Origin: Diabrotica undecimpunctata
Taxonomy: Eukaryota > Arthropoda > Insecta > Coleoptera > Chrysomelidae
Length of the DNA stretch: 64,000 nucleotides
NCBI RefSeq assembly: GCF_040954645.1
Contig: NC_092813.1
Location: 20,333,735-20,397,734, forward strand
Direction: 5' to 3'
Shown here: in pieces, positions 41,388 through 53,340 of the stretch
Position numbering within the stretch: position 1 is the first letter of the stretch
How the letters are laid out: the number at the start of each line of letters is the position of its first letter
Notes under the pieces: generated by a model
Told to the model about the DNA's origin: nothing
The model's database searches: none
What the model saw: only the letters and a program-made list of their open reading frames with translations
Program-made: the position numbers and the translations under genes

Positions 41388-41953
41388 ACTTTCTGAATTA
41401 CAAGTTAGGCCATTGCTATTATGAAAAACCTTCTGAATTTATTTCTTTAGATGAAGAGAAAATTATTGAATCTATTAATTTAATTTATATAAATGCTTTG
41501 GCCAAAAATAAAATGATTAAGATTATGATAGATACTGGTTCAGAAAGTACTTTAGTCTCGGAGAATTTTATTTTTAATACATTAAAATTATCAGATATAA
41601 TAAAGATTCCAAAAATTAAAATTATTGGTGCAAATAATAAGAAGTTGGGTGAAATTGATAAACTAGCCAATTTTAAAATTAATATTCTTAATAAAGAAAT
41701 TAATATGCAAGGATTTATTGTCAAGGATTTATGTGTTGATATATTAATGGGAAATGATGAATTGGAAAAGAAGAAAGTAAAGATAGATTTTGAAGAAAAA
41801 ATGGTAACTTTGGAAGGGCAAATAATTAAATTTATGCAGAAAGATGAGGTGGAAGAAGAAATAAGAGTTGATAGGATATTATTAAAAGAAAATAATGATG
41901 TTTATGAAGAAGAAATGTATTTTGATGATAGGGAAATGTCCAAAAGAATGTAA
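41378..41953 (+). CDS. Gypsy protease region (start of Pol, -1 frame), truncated by frameshift
   Basis: The frame has no useful ATG near its start and is open from the Gag overlap, as expected if Pol is made by frameshifting. It holds NYKLGHCYYEKP, then the aspartic protease active site KIMIDTGSESTLVS with the catalytic Asp, a dimerising-type CVDILMGNDELEKK, and the acidic linker before RT. It ends at a stop after MSKRM. Compared with the minus copy one C is missing in TGTCC(C)AAAAGAATG near 41940, which shifts RT and integrase into another frame. Confidence 0.75.
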   Translation, partial: CAVNFLNYKLGHCYYEKPSEFISLDEEKIIESINLIYINALAKNKMIKIMIDTGSESTLVSENFIFNTLKLSDIIKIPKIKIIGANNKKLGEIDKLANFKINILNKEINMQGFIVKDLCVDILMGNDELEKKKVKIDFEEKMVTLEGQIIKFMQKDEVEEEIRVDRILLKENNDVYEEEMYFDDREMSKRM

Positions 41954-41997
41954 AGAATAATGGTAGTGAATATTTAAGGAATGGAATTTTTAAGCAG

Positions 41998-44682
41998 ATG
42001 GATGCCTACGAGGCGGAGTGCGTAAAATTGGAAGCAAGGAATAATGAGTACATATTGAAGAATAATGTGATTTGTAAAGAAGAAGATATGATGAAAGTTT
42101 TAAATTGCCCTGAAGAATATAAATCAATAGTCATTTCCATATTGCAGCAACACAAGGGACTTGTCAATAAAGAAAATAGAATTGCACAAAATTATATCCA
42201 TAGTATAAAAGTTAAAGAAGAAAAAGATTTTAAAACAAAATCATACCCAATACCATATAAATACAGAGAAGAAGTAAACAAAACAATTAATAATATGTTA
42301 GAAGATGGGATCATTGAGAAGGCAGACACACGTTTTATTAACCCCATAGTAGTAGTACGAAAAAGATCAGGTGAAATCAGGTTATGTTTGGATGCAAGGA
42401 ATATTAACAAGATTACTGAAAAGCAATTTGAAGCACCAATGAGTATAGATGGAATATTAGGAAGAATTACAGGAATGTCATTTTTCACTAAAATCGATTT
42501 ACAGCATAGTTTCTGGTTAATACCTCTAGAAAGAAAAAGTAGACAGTATACAGGATTTCAGATGGATGGAGTAGTATATCAATTCAAAGTAGTACCATTT
42601 GGACTTCAATCATCTTGCAGTGCTCTATGTAGATGTCTTCATGATGTTTTGGATCAATATGAACATTTTGTAATTCACTACATTGATGATATAATAATTT
42701 TTTCTAAAACGGCTGAAGATCATGAGAAACACCTAAAAATTATAATAAATAGATTAGACAAAGTTGGACTAAAAATAAATCAAGAAAAATGTACATTTTT
42801 TCAAAAAGAAGTCATATATCTAGGTTATAAACTTAACACTAAGGGAATCGAAATGGATCCAGAACGGACACAAGTCATTCAGGAATATAAAACACCACAC
42901 AATTTAAGAACTTTAAGAGGATTTATTGGAATAATTAATTATTATAAAAGGATGATACCAGATCTAAGTATAAAAGAAATTCCATTACTTGAACTACTGA
43001 GAAAAGGTGTAAAATGGAGATGGGATCAGAGAAGAGAACTAGCATTCCAAGAAATTAAAAACATTTTTCTGTCAAATTTGAAAATATACTATCCTGACTA
43101 CACACAGCCATTCATATTAAGAACAGATGCATCAATAGAGAGATTATCAGGGGTATTATTACAAATACATGATGAAGTCGAATACCCAATACAATTCATT
43201 TCAAGAATTACAAAGCCACATGAAAAGGGTTACTCAGTTTCAGAATTAGAACTAGCAAGTATAATACACTGTGTCACAAAATTAAGATTTTATTTGTTGG
43301 GTAATGAATTTACTATAGAAACAGATCACCAAGCTTTAACGTCTATATTAAATAACAAATATGGAAACAGTAGAATACATCGGTGGAGTCTAATACTTAG
43401 TGAATACTGCTTTGAAATCAAATACATTTCTGGAAAATCCAATATAGTGGCAGATGCTTTATCAAGGTTAGAAAATACATCACAAAAAGGGCAGCGAACA
43501 ATAAAAATTGGATTAAATCAATTAGTAGAAAGTACTGGATTATATTCTAAAGAAGAAATTATAAGAGATCAGATCAATTTGAGTGAAAAACAAAAAGTCC
43601 TTAGGAAAGATGGAGTATATTATAAAATAATAAATGGCATAGAAGTATATGTAATAACTAGAACTTTAGCAAAGAAAATATTGAAAAATTTACATAACAA
43701 TTATATGCATATTGGTTCAAGAAAGCTATGGATGCTATTTAGGGACAATTATTTTGCAAAGAATGACATAAGTATAGCAAAAGAAATTACTACCCAATGC
43801 CCAATATGTCAACTAAACAAAGAAAAGAATTTCAAAAACCAGAACACATATAAATCTAATGTTGTATATGAAAAACTAAATACAGTTTCCATGTATTTTA
43901 TTTCAAATTTAGTTCTCAGTCCAACAGGAAAAAAGCATATACTAGTGATAGTTGATTTATATACAAAATTTATTAAACTATATCCCTGCTCTAGAACAAA
44001 TGTTAAAACATTAAAATTATATATTAATCAATTTTTCGAAGAAATAGGACCATTTAGAAATTGCATAATAGATAATGCTACATATTTTAACAACCAAAAA
44101 TTTCGGACATTTTGTGAGAAAAAGGGAATCAACATTCATTTTACAAGTATCAGACATCCTCAGGCAAATCCTGCAGAAAGATATATTAAAGAAGTTATAA
44201 AATATTTAAGGATACTGTGCCAAAGTCAACACGAAACTTGGCAGCAACATATACCACAAGTAGAGTATTTTTTAAATAATACACATAATTTGAATACAGA
44301 GGAAGTACCAGAATATTTAATGTTTGGCCATATAGGAAACAGAAAGTGGATTAGTGAATATAATCAGGATATGTTAGAACAAGTAATGCAGAAAGTGAAT
44401 AACCGAATTAGGAGGAAAGCTGAAAAATATATCAGAAGACATAATCGAAATATAAAAAAACCAATCACATTTCAAAAAGGAGACCTAGTGTTAATTCGTT
44501 CACTTAGAAAAAGTAATGTTAAAGAAAACCGTTGTAAGAAATTACAACCAATGTTTGAAGGTCCATATACAATTGAAAATCAGAATGGACTAAATAGTTA
44601 TGTGTTAATAGATGCAGAGAACAGACTAAGAGGCATATTTCATATCAACGACATTTTTCAATATCATGAAGAGATTGAATAA
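41998..44682 (+). CDS. Gypsy RT, RNase H and integrase; integrase Asp-to-Tyr change
   Basis: The 894-codon frame is uninterrupted. RT runs from about residue 75 to 300, with LCLDARNINK, FFTKIDLQHSFW (motif A Asp), FGLQSSCSALC and HYIDDIIIF (motif C, about residue 227). RNase H has FILRTDASIERLSG (about 376) and TIETDHQAL with ADALSR. The integrase zinc module lies at about 565-605 (H, H, CPIC). The core's first acidic residue, expected in SMDFIS and present in the minus copy, is Tyr here (SMYFIS, about residue 631). The second Asp (IIDNATYF) and Glu (NPAERY) are 35 residues apart as in DD35E enzymes. The C-terminus ends FQYHEEIE. The protein should be unable to integrate. Confidence 0.88.
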   Translation: MDAYEAECVKLEARNNEYILKNNVICKEEDMMKVLNCPEEYKSIVISILQQHKGLVNKENRIAQNYIHSIKVKEEKDFKTKSYPIPYKYREEVNKTINNMLEDGIIEKADTRFINPIVVVRKRSGEIRLCLDARNINKITEKQFEAPMSIDGILGRITGMSFFTKIDLQHSFWLIPLERKSRQYTGFQMDGVVYQFKVVPFGLQSSCSALCRCLHDVLDQYEHFVIHYIDDIIIFSKTAEDHEKHLKIIINRLDKVGLKINQEKCTFFQKEVIYLGYKLNTKGIEMDPERTQVIQEYKTPHNLRTLRGFIGIINYYKRMIPDLSIKEIPLLELLRKGVKWRWDQRRELAFQEIKNIFLSNLKIYYPDYTQPFILRTDASIERLSGVLLQIHDEVEYPIQFISRITKPHEKGYSVSELELASIIHCVTKLRFYLLGNEFTIETDHQALTSILNNKYGNSRIHRWSLILSEYCFEIKYISGKSNIVADALSRLENTSQKGQRTIKIGLNQLVESTGLYSKEEIIRDQINLSEKQKVLRKDGVYYKIINGIEVYVITRTLAKKILKNLHNNYMHIGSRKLWMLFRDNYFAKNDISIAKEITTQCPICQLNKEKNFKNQNTYKSNVVYEKLNTVSMYFISNLVLSPTGKKHILVIVDLYTKFIKLYPCSRTNVKTLKLYINQFFEEIGPFRNCIIDNATYFNNQKFRTFCEKKGINIHFTSIRHPQANPAERYIKEVIKYLRILCQSQHETWQQHIPQVEYFLNNTHNLNTEEVPEYLMFGHIGNRKWISEYNQDMLEQVMQKVNNRIRRKAEKYIRRHNRNIKKPITFQKGDLVLIRSLRKSNVKENRCKKLQPMFEGPYTIENQNGLNSYVLIDAENRLRGIFHINDIFQYHEEIE

Positions 44683-45259
44683 TGATTTCTATACCTTTAA
44701 CACAAATATAATAACACTAATAACTTACTGATATATCCATTTTATTCAATAGACTTGATTTGTTAAATGGTAGATGGTAGATTTCATTATTTTGAATCAA
44801 TTTGACATCATACTTGTTGAATTTTGTATATATGGAAATTAATTTGTACCCTAAAAATCATAATTTGGGGTTAGACACAAAATTGATACTATAATTGCTA
44901 TAAAAATGTCTTTCTAATATAATAAAGTGGAAAAACTTACCAATTTATATTGATGAAAATTATTTTGAATGGAAATAATTCCTAGATTTTGTCTATAAAT
45001 AAACAGAACACAATATCCATTATATTTTTAATTAAGGTTATATTTTATTCTCTCCATTTGACATGACAGTTTGACCATAGAATAGCCGAACTGTGATCTG
45101 TTGTTCTCTGTTTTGATATAGACAGCGAACAGGGATGTATTTAACACATTTTAAATAAAAAAAAAAATTTGATTTATTAAATTTAATAAGGTATGAGAAA
45201 ATTAATATTTAGAAAAATAATAAGTAAATTATTTATTTTAAATATTATTTTTGGGGTAT
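44683..45259 (+). other. Untranslated 3' internal region of plus-strand gypsy
   Basis: The stretch is noncoding and homologous to 31009-31535. It ends with TTTTTGGGGTAT at the LTR border; the purine tract is short, just the four G residues. Confidence 0.55.

Positions 45260-47159
<1,900 letters not shown>

Positions 47160-47234
<75 letters not shown>
47160..47234. repeat. (TA)n microsatellite
   Basis: About 74 bases of alternating AT between the LTR fragment and the non-LTR RT. Confidence 0.95.
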
Positions 47235-47236
<2 letters not shown>

Positions 47237-48459
47237 ATTACCGTACTATAAGCCTCATGAGTCATCTCCTAAAATTATTCCTAAATATAATTCATAAGAG
47301 AATCTACAAGCTCTGTGAAAGTCAAAATTCCCCCAACCAGTTTGGCTTCACAAATATTGTGGGTACTAAAGAGGCTTTGTTCTCAGTACAAGTCTTATTC
47401 CAGAGATGCAGAGACGTCAACTGGACAAGATGATGCAAATACTAAAAGAAGCAGGAATTAACAACCAAGATCTGAAAATAATTAGAAATCTTTACTGGAA
47501 TCAGACAGCAAATCTCAAAGTTGAAGGTGAACACACTGACTATGTGAAAATCATGCGTGGAGTGAGGCAAGGCTGTATTTTGTCTCCTCTTCTTTTTCAA
47601 TCTTCAATCTGTACTCTGAAAGCATATTTATCGAAGTTTTGCACGAAACTCAAAAAGGTATTCTACTAAATGGTTACCGGCTAAACAACATCAGATATGC
47701 AAATGACACAATAGTATTTGAGGACAACTTAGAAGACCTACAAGTTCTTATGAACAAAATCTCGTATTACAGTCAACAATATAGACTCAATATAAACGTT
47801 AAGAAGACAAAGCTTATGATAATTAGCAAGAAAAGGATAACAGAACTCTACGTCAAACAATTCCCGGTAGAAAGAGTGACGCACTACAACTACCTCGCCA
47901 CCACAATAAATGAAGAATGGACCAACAACCAGGAGATTAGAGCACGCATCGAAAAGCTACCACTATCCACCTTCAATCGGAGTCACAACCTCTCTTGATA
48001 CAAAAGTAAGAATGCTGCGACACTACGTCTTCTCTGTCCTTTTTTACGATGTTGAATCGTGGACTCAAGGTCCAGGGCGAAGATATGTGCAGAAAACTGG
48101 AAGCATTTGAGATGTGGCTATATCGGAGAATACTTAAGATTGCGTTGATTGACCGAGTCACAAATGAGGAGGACCTCAGAAGAATGAATAAGAACCGAGA
48201 GGTACTCACCACCATCAAATCTCGAAAGGAAATGTTCTTCGGACATATTATGCGAAATGAATCTAGATATACTCTCCTTCAAGCCATCCTGCAAGAAGAA
48301 ATATTTGGAAAACGAGGTCCAGGAAGAAAAAGAACATCTTGGTTAAAGAACCTCAGGATCTGGTTCAATACAACATCTGTGCAACTTTTCTGCTGCAGAT
48401 AAGATATAGATTGACATGATGATCGCCAACATCCGTAACGGATAGGCACATCAAGAAGA

Positions 48460-48460
<1 letters not shown>
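47235..48460 (+). pseudogene. Non-LTR reverse transcriptase (family R1), 5'-truncated and broken
   Basis: It begins at the (TA)n border inside the RT fingers (ISLMSHLLKLF, NQFGFTN, EALFSVQVLFQRC). A short deletion near 47410-47415 removes the segment that should carry motif A and its Asp. It then continues with MMQILKEAGINNQDLKIIRN, GVRQGCILSPLLF (motif B) and, after a frameshift near 47605, NIRYANDTIVF, where motif C YADD has become YAND. Later pieces are MNKISYYSQQYRLNINVKKT, a frameshift near 48000-48050, then LEAFEMWLYRRILKI, FFGHIMRNESRY and RGPGRKRTSWLKNLRIWF. The 3' tail ends AAGAAGAAGATATATA, running into (TA)n. It is catalytically dead. Confidence 0.8.

Positions 48461-48500
<40 letters not shown>
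48461..48500. repeat. (TA)n microsatellite
   Basis: About 38 bases of alternating TA directly following the GAAGAAGA tail of the RT element. Confidence 0.9.
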
Positions 48501-48504
<4 letters not shown>

Positions 48505-48995
48505 CTACTATCATTTTCGCATCGATACATTATGCTTTTACCATCAATTTAGCATCGTCTTGCAAAGTAGCATCTGTATATCGACGCTACTTTACAAGAC
48601 CTTAATAACTGTTTTCCCGTACTTGTTACAAGAATTTTAACCATCTCATTGATTAGAGTCTTGATACCGTGTTGGTATTTTAAAATATCCGCTTTCTCTT
48701 TTTATCCCTTACTGAGTTATATAAGTTTATTCCAGAAAATGTTTGAGTCTAAAATGATGGTACAGTGAAAATATTATATATATTTAGTTCAGGGTTTTAC
48801 CGTTTACTCGCTGCCATTATATACATGAAAATGTATATCCCACTTTCATTATCAATCATTTTAGCATCAGAAATTTGGCATCGTTGTTGAATATAATATT
48901 ACCCACGACGAAATAGTAAATTTAAGCATATATATATTTTTTTCATCTACAAATCATTTTGGCATCATGTTTGGTTAAAAGTAACGGGTTATGAT
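48501..48995. other. Noncoding stretch with a recurring ATCATTTT-GCATC motif
   Basis: Related strings occur near 48509 (ATCATTTTCGCATCG), 48543 (ATCAATTTAGCATCG), 48859 (ATCATTTTAGCATCAG) and 48954 (ATCATTTTGGCATCATG), and inverted near 48752 (CTAAAATGATGG). A similar inverted copy is at 54527. A short hairpin (CTTGCAAAGTAGC ... GCTACTTTACAAG) lies at 48559-48600. No frame. Confidence 0.5.
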
Positions 48996-49990
48996 ATATT
49001 GCAACTACCTATTGTATCTTCGCTCCAATTCGTCCAGTCGCGACGTACAGCACCTCAAATGATAGGATTTAACCAATAAAATACAATAAGACAGAAAAAT
49101 CAAATATAGCAGCATGTCAAAAAGGCCTTAATTATATATCTTCGTTTCTATAAGTCCAATCGTGACGTACAGTATCTCAAATGACAGGATTTAACCAATT
49201 AAAAACAATGAAATAAAAAAATTAAATACAGCAACATGTCCAAAGGGCCGTAGTCACGTATCTTCGGTCCTATTAGTCCAATCGTGACGTATAGTACCTC
49301 TAATGATAGAATTTAACATAGATAATACAATGGGATAGAAAAATCAAATGCAGAACAATGTCAAAAGGGCCTTAGTTGTGTATCTTTAGTTCTATTAGTC
49401 CAATCATGACGTGCAGTACCTCAAATGAAAGGATTTGACAAATAAAATACAATGAGGTATAAAAATTTAATGGAGTAGCATGTCAAAATGGCCTTAGTTA
49501 TGTATCTTCGGTCCTATTAGTCCAATCGTGACGTACGATACCTCAAATGATAGCACTTAACCAATAGAATACAATGACATAGAAATCAAATACAGCATCA
49601 CGTCAAAAGGGCCTTAGTTACGTATCTTTGTTTTTAGTGGCCCAATCGTGACGTACAGTACCTCAAATGATAGGATTTAACCAATCGAATACAATAAGAT
49701 AGAAAAATAAAATACATCAGCTTGTCAAAAGGGCCTTAGTTATGTATCTGCGGTCCTATTAGTCCAATCATGACGTTTCGTACCTTAAATGATAGAATTT
49801 AACTAATATAATACAATGAGATATAAAAATTAAATAGAGTAGCTTGGCAAAAGGGCCTTAGTTATGTATCTTCGATCCTATTAGTCCAATCGTGACGTAA
49901 AGTACCTCAAATGGTACCATTTAACTAATAGAATACTACGACGTACAAATCAAATACATCAACACTAAAAGGACTGTAGGTATATATCTT
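48996..49990 (+). repeat. 122-bp tandem satellite, about 8 units
   Basis: Landmarks (A/G)TCCAATCGTGACGTACAGTA-type repeat with the GACGT at 49042, 49164, 49286, 49408, 49530, 49650, 49772 and 49894, i.e. spacings of 122, with one of 120. Each unit also carries ACCTCAAATGATAGGATTTAACCAAT-like and CATGTCAAAAGGGCCTTAG-like stretches. Units differ by several substitutions each. It is AT-rich with no frame across units. Confidence 0.9.
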
Positions 49991-50144
49991 TGCTCCTATA
50001 TATGTTATGTCAAAAGAGGCTTAGTTGCGTAAACGAATTAACGCACAGAAGTGTGTGGCATATTACGTGACAGGATTATTAGCGAATACCATACGATTAC
50101 GTCATACATCTCTTTGCATACGTCCACTTTTAGTTAACTACTTA

Positions 50145-50600
50145 GTATGTATTCAGTACTTTGCTTTACGGTTGTTGAGGCATTAACTCTTAAACAGAGG
50201 AATGTTAAAAATCTTGAAAGCTTTGAGATGTGGTGCTACCGCCGTATACTAAAAATAAGTCGGGTGGATAAAATTACAAATGAAGAGGTAATACGCAGAA
50301 TAAATAACGATCCAGAAGTTATACTGAATATAAAAAAGAGAAAACTTGAATAGTTTAGCCGCCTGATGAGAGGACAAAAGTACACATTCCTACAAAATAT
50401 AATGCATGGAAAAATCCAAGGACGCAGAAATCCAGGCCGTAGAAGAATGTCCTGGATGAGAAATTTAAGAGAGTGGTTTGGCTGTACCACTAACGAATTA
50501 TTCAAAACAGCAGTAAATAAAATTAGAATCGCCCTAATGATATCCAATCTCCGATAGCAGAGGCACTCAAAGAAGAAGATATGATAAACTCGAAAAATCT
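50145..50600 (+). pseudogene. C-terminal fragment of non-LTR RT family R1
   Basis: The stretch reads LESFEMWCYRRILKISRVDK and NEEVIRRINNDPEV, then after a stop at 50351 RGQKYTFLQNIMHGKIQG, GRRRMSWMRNLREWFGCT and NKIRIALMISNLR. It ends with CACTCAAAGAAGAAGATATGA, the same 3' tail as at 48440. It is 5'-truncated, with one in-frame stop visible. Confidence 0.8.
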
Positions 50601-51525
50601 CCAACGTTCACTGTTAGACATATGCCTCCCGTTCAGTATACACATTTACTGCTCCTTGACGCTGTGACGAGAATGAGATAGGATTTTACAAATCGAATGA
50701 CAGAAAACTAAAAAAGACAATGTGTCAAACGTGGAATGCGTCGCAGAACGTGAAATATTATCGTAAAATTATATGATGCCATAGACGGTTCTTTAATACC
50801 CAGCAAACTCGCTTTGTAAAGTTACATAGCAGGGATCTGTGCGAGAAAAAGTCGATCATTCGTTTTATAACCCAAAGGGGACCATAAAATATTCAACGTT
50901 AAAATTTGACATAATGTAACGGTATGACAAATCTTTTTTCTCCCGCATGTGCTTGCCTGTGTACCTATACAAGGGGAGTCGTGCATAACCTTTAAGTTGA
51001 TCGTAATACATAAAATAAAACATAAATGCACATAAAACTGCAACAACAAGTATGTTGACGACTTGGGTTAGTATATACAGTGCATTCCGTACGTTTTTTA
51101 AACATGGTTAGGAAATTGTTGGCTGGAGGCTATTAAAAAGTTCTTAAAATAATTGCGGGTCACCGCCTTTTCTGTAAATGGAGTGAATATTGTTATCGAT
51201 TTAATTTTTTTCTTCAGTTGAATAATTCCTGCTGGTATTTGGTCTAAGCTTACTTCTTTTTCTCATTCAAACTGTTTCATAGCTAATTTTACTTCCTCTT
51301 TATAGTGCCCTGTTCACCTGTTTTAGTAATTTCGGACTATTTCATTTCTTATAACATAAAACAGTTGTTTCAGATATCTTTATCGCGTTTCCTTTTTTTT
51401 ATGGATGAATATGCTGCCGTTTTCATCTCCTACTATTTCATATGGAGCTACACGATTAACAATTCCAAATCAAGAAAAGACAAATAACACTCCGAATTAT
51501 ATTATACAACTAATAGTCGAAAAAT
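50601..51525. other. No recognisable feature
   Basis: AT-rich; open stretches of 60-75 codons on both strands lack motifs and look like chance. No repeat partner in the window. Confidence 0.4.
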
Positions 51526-51529
51526 AAAG

Positions 51530-51780
51530 AGCAAGAGGTAGATAATCAGACAATTAAGATGAGCGCTACATGATGTACGCAATGCCACATTTGAACACTA
51601 CATTAGTACATTGTCTAAAGAAGATCATTCACTATGGATAGCAACAAAACACTTAAAGAGACCTGATCAATACAACCCACCAATTAAGAAAGATGACGTT
51701 AGTTGAGGGAGATCAGACCAGGAAAAAATGTCAACATTTTCAGAATACCAGATAATAATAATCAAGCAATAGAACACTGA
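51530..51780 (+). pseudogene. Jockey-type ORF2 linker fragment (between EN and RT)
   Basis: A plus-strand reading gives HYISTLSKEDHSLWIATKHL, then KRPDQYNPPIKKDDVS, a stop, and GRSDQEKMSTFSEYQ. The SLWxATKxLKRP...PPI pattern is that of the segment before RT in jockey-group ORF2. It is a short, broken relic. Confidence 0.55.
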
Positions 51781-51949
51781 AAACTTTTGTTTTTAACTGT
51801 ACGCCCGTGAATGACTTATTATTTTTTAAATAACACTTAATATTGCACTTTTTTATTGTATTTTTTTCATCTTTCAAGATAATTCTTATAGGAATATATT
51901 TATTTATAACATACGGTCTTATGGGAACAAAAGTTGCAGTAAAAGATTA

Positions 51950-52777
51950 TTCTAAATATAGAATGTAAACCATATTTACAATATATTTGTGAAAAAGAAC
52001 CAGTTTATAATATTCCGGACGACGTAATAAAACCTTATTTTAGACTATTGGTCGATGAATTGAAATCATTGTTCAAGAAACGAATTATTCATGTGCAGAC
52101 GTTTTACTATAAAAACATGTAAAACCAAAATCTCGATTAAAAAAATTGCAACCAGTTACTCACGATGAAACTTAACCCCATTATTGATTTTACAAGTAAT
52201 AAAATGGGTCGACAAAAGACCAGTTTTAATCCTTACAACATTTAAACATAATAGTTATATCTTGGTTTAATCAGATGAAAAGAAAAATTATACACAAGTA
52301 CTAAAACCACAAACTATTCTCAATTATAAATTGGTGAAAAAGAGTGTTGATTTTAGTGATTAAGTGGCTTCTTACCAAAGCCCAATACGCAAAATTCTGA
52401 AGTGGTACCGGAAAGTGGCAGTGGAATTAATATTTAATACCGCATTTAATACCGCAGTAGTAAATGCTTAGTTGCTAAATAATAGAAAACGTAAAAAAGC
52501 GACAACCTATCCTTGAGTTCAGACTGGAGTTCGCGAAGGCATTTGCAAATAAAGAAATGTTGTAACCCTCACGAACAGTTACACCCAAAAATACCATCTC
52601 AGGCAAAGCGATGTAGATAATACAAAGAGAAGAAAGTGTACAAGATGTAACCAAATTTTAAGAAGAAGCATGACTAGTAGAAAGGACGATAGAAAAGTTA
52701 AAAAAGTTAAAACATACTCTGAAGAATGTGATGGCAAAACTGGAATATGTCTAGTGTGCTTCAATGGAGCACATTAA
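51950..52777 (+). pseudogene. piggyBac-like transposase, C-terminal part, decayed
   Basis: piggyBac transposases excise and insert at TTAA. In shifting frames this region shows KWVDKRPVLILTTF near 52205, KKSVDFSD near 52339 (the third Asp motif, normally G-V-D-x-x-D-Q), YQSPIRKILKWYRKVAVEL and VVNA near 52375-52470, ILEFRLEFAKAF near 52515, and the C-terminal cysteine-rich domain: KCTRCNQIL, KTYSEECDGKTGICLVCFNG and AH-stop at 52775. Several frameshifts and stops. The left border of the 6.13-kb tandem duplication (52498) falls inside it, so unit 2 repeats only the last 280 bases. Confidence 0.75.
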
Positions 52778-52932
52778 AAAACAATTTTACTTATACAGGA
52801 ACTATTATTGAGTAAAAACGTATTATACCTCAAGTGGCCTTATAGTATTGGAAGTCGTAAGTTGATAGTTTTAGTAGAACATTTTAATTGTTAATTACCT
52901 CCGTAAAAGTGAGTTATAGTATTTATAAAAAG

Positions 52933-53340
52933 ATGGATGTAAATAATATGCCTTCGACATCTAAAAAAGCTAAATGTGAATATAAACGTAGATTGACCAC
53001 TGCTGAATTACAATCATTGTTAGAAGCATCTGGCGAGGACGATGTAGATTAAATGAATGGTGGAAGTGACTCTGATTGACTCTGACGAAATATTTGCACA
53101 AAGTCGTTCAGAAAAATCGAGGATTGCGTTTTGGAAAGAAACAACACAAACAGAATTTAAGACTTTTCTCGGACTTATGTTCCATATGGGGACAATTAAG
53201 ATGAACCGTCTGAATGACTACTAAAAAAGTATGGGTAACTTCTATAATAGTGTTGACTTGACTAGATAATTGCTCATAGCCCATATTAAGAAATAAGCGA
53301 ATAGATAATCCTCACTTGTCAAAGAAACTGAAAAAACGTG
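52933..53340 (+). pseudogene. piggyBac-like transposase, N-terminal part, decayed
   Basis: ATG 52933 opens MDVNNMPSTSKKAKCEYK, then LLEASGEDDVD and a stop at 53050. In shifted frames come IFAQSRSEKSRIAFWKE, TEFKTFLGLMFHMGTIKMNR and FYNSVDLTR. This is the acidic N-terminal tail and the start of the DDE domain (the FLGLMxHMGxxxxNR segment) of a piggyBac transposase. It lies downstream of a piggyBac C-terminus, so the two come from different copies or from a tandem arrangement. The core with the catalytic residues is missing. Confidence 0.7.

Noticed and set aside
48996..49990. CRISPR-like array
   Set aside because: The spacing is regular, but the whole 122-bp unit repeats with no unique spacers, and this is a eukaryotic sequence; it is a satellite.
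52579..52764. Minus-strand 61-codon frame, duplicated at 58706-58891
   Set aside because: It is antisense to the Cys-rich end of the piggyBac relic, and is duplicated only because the locus is.
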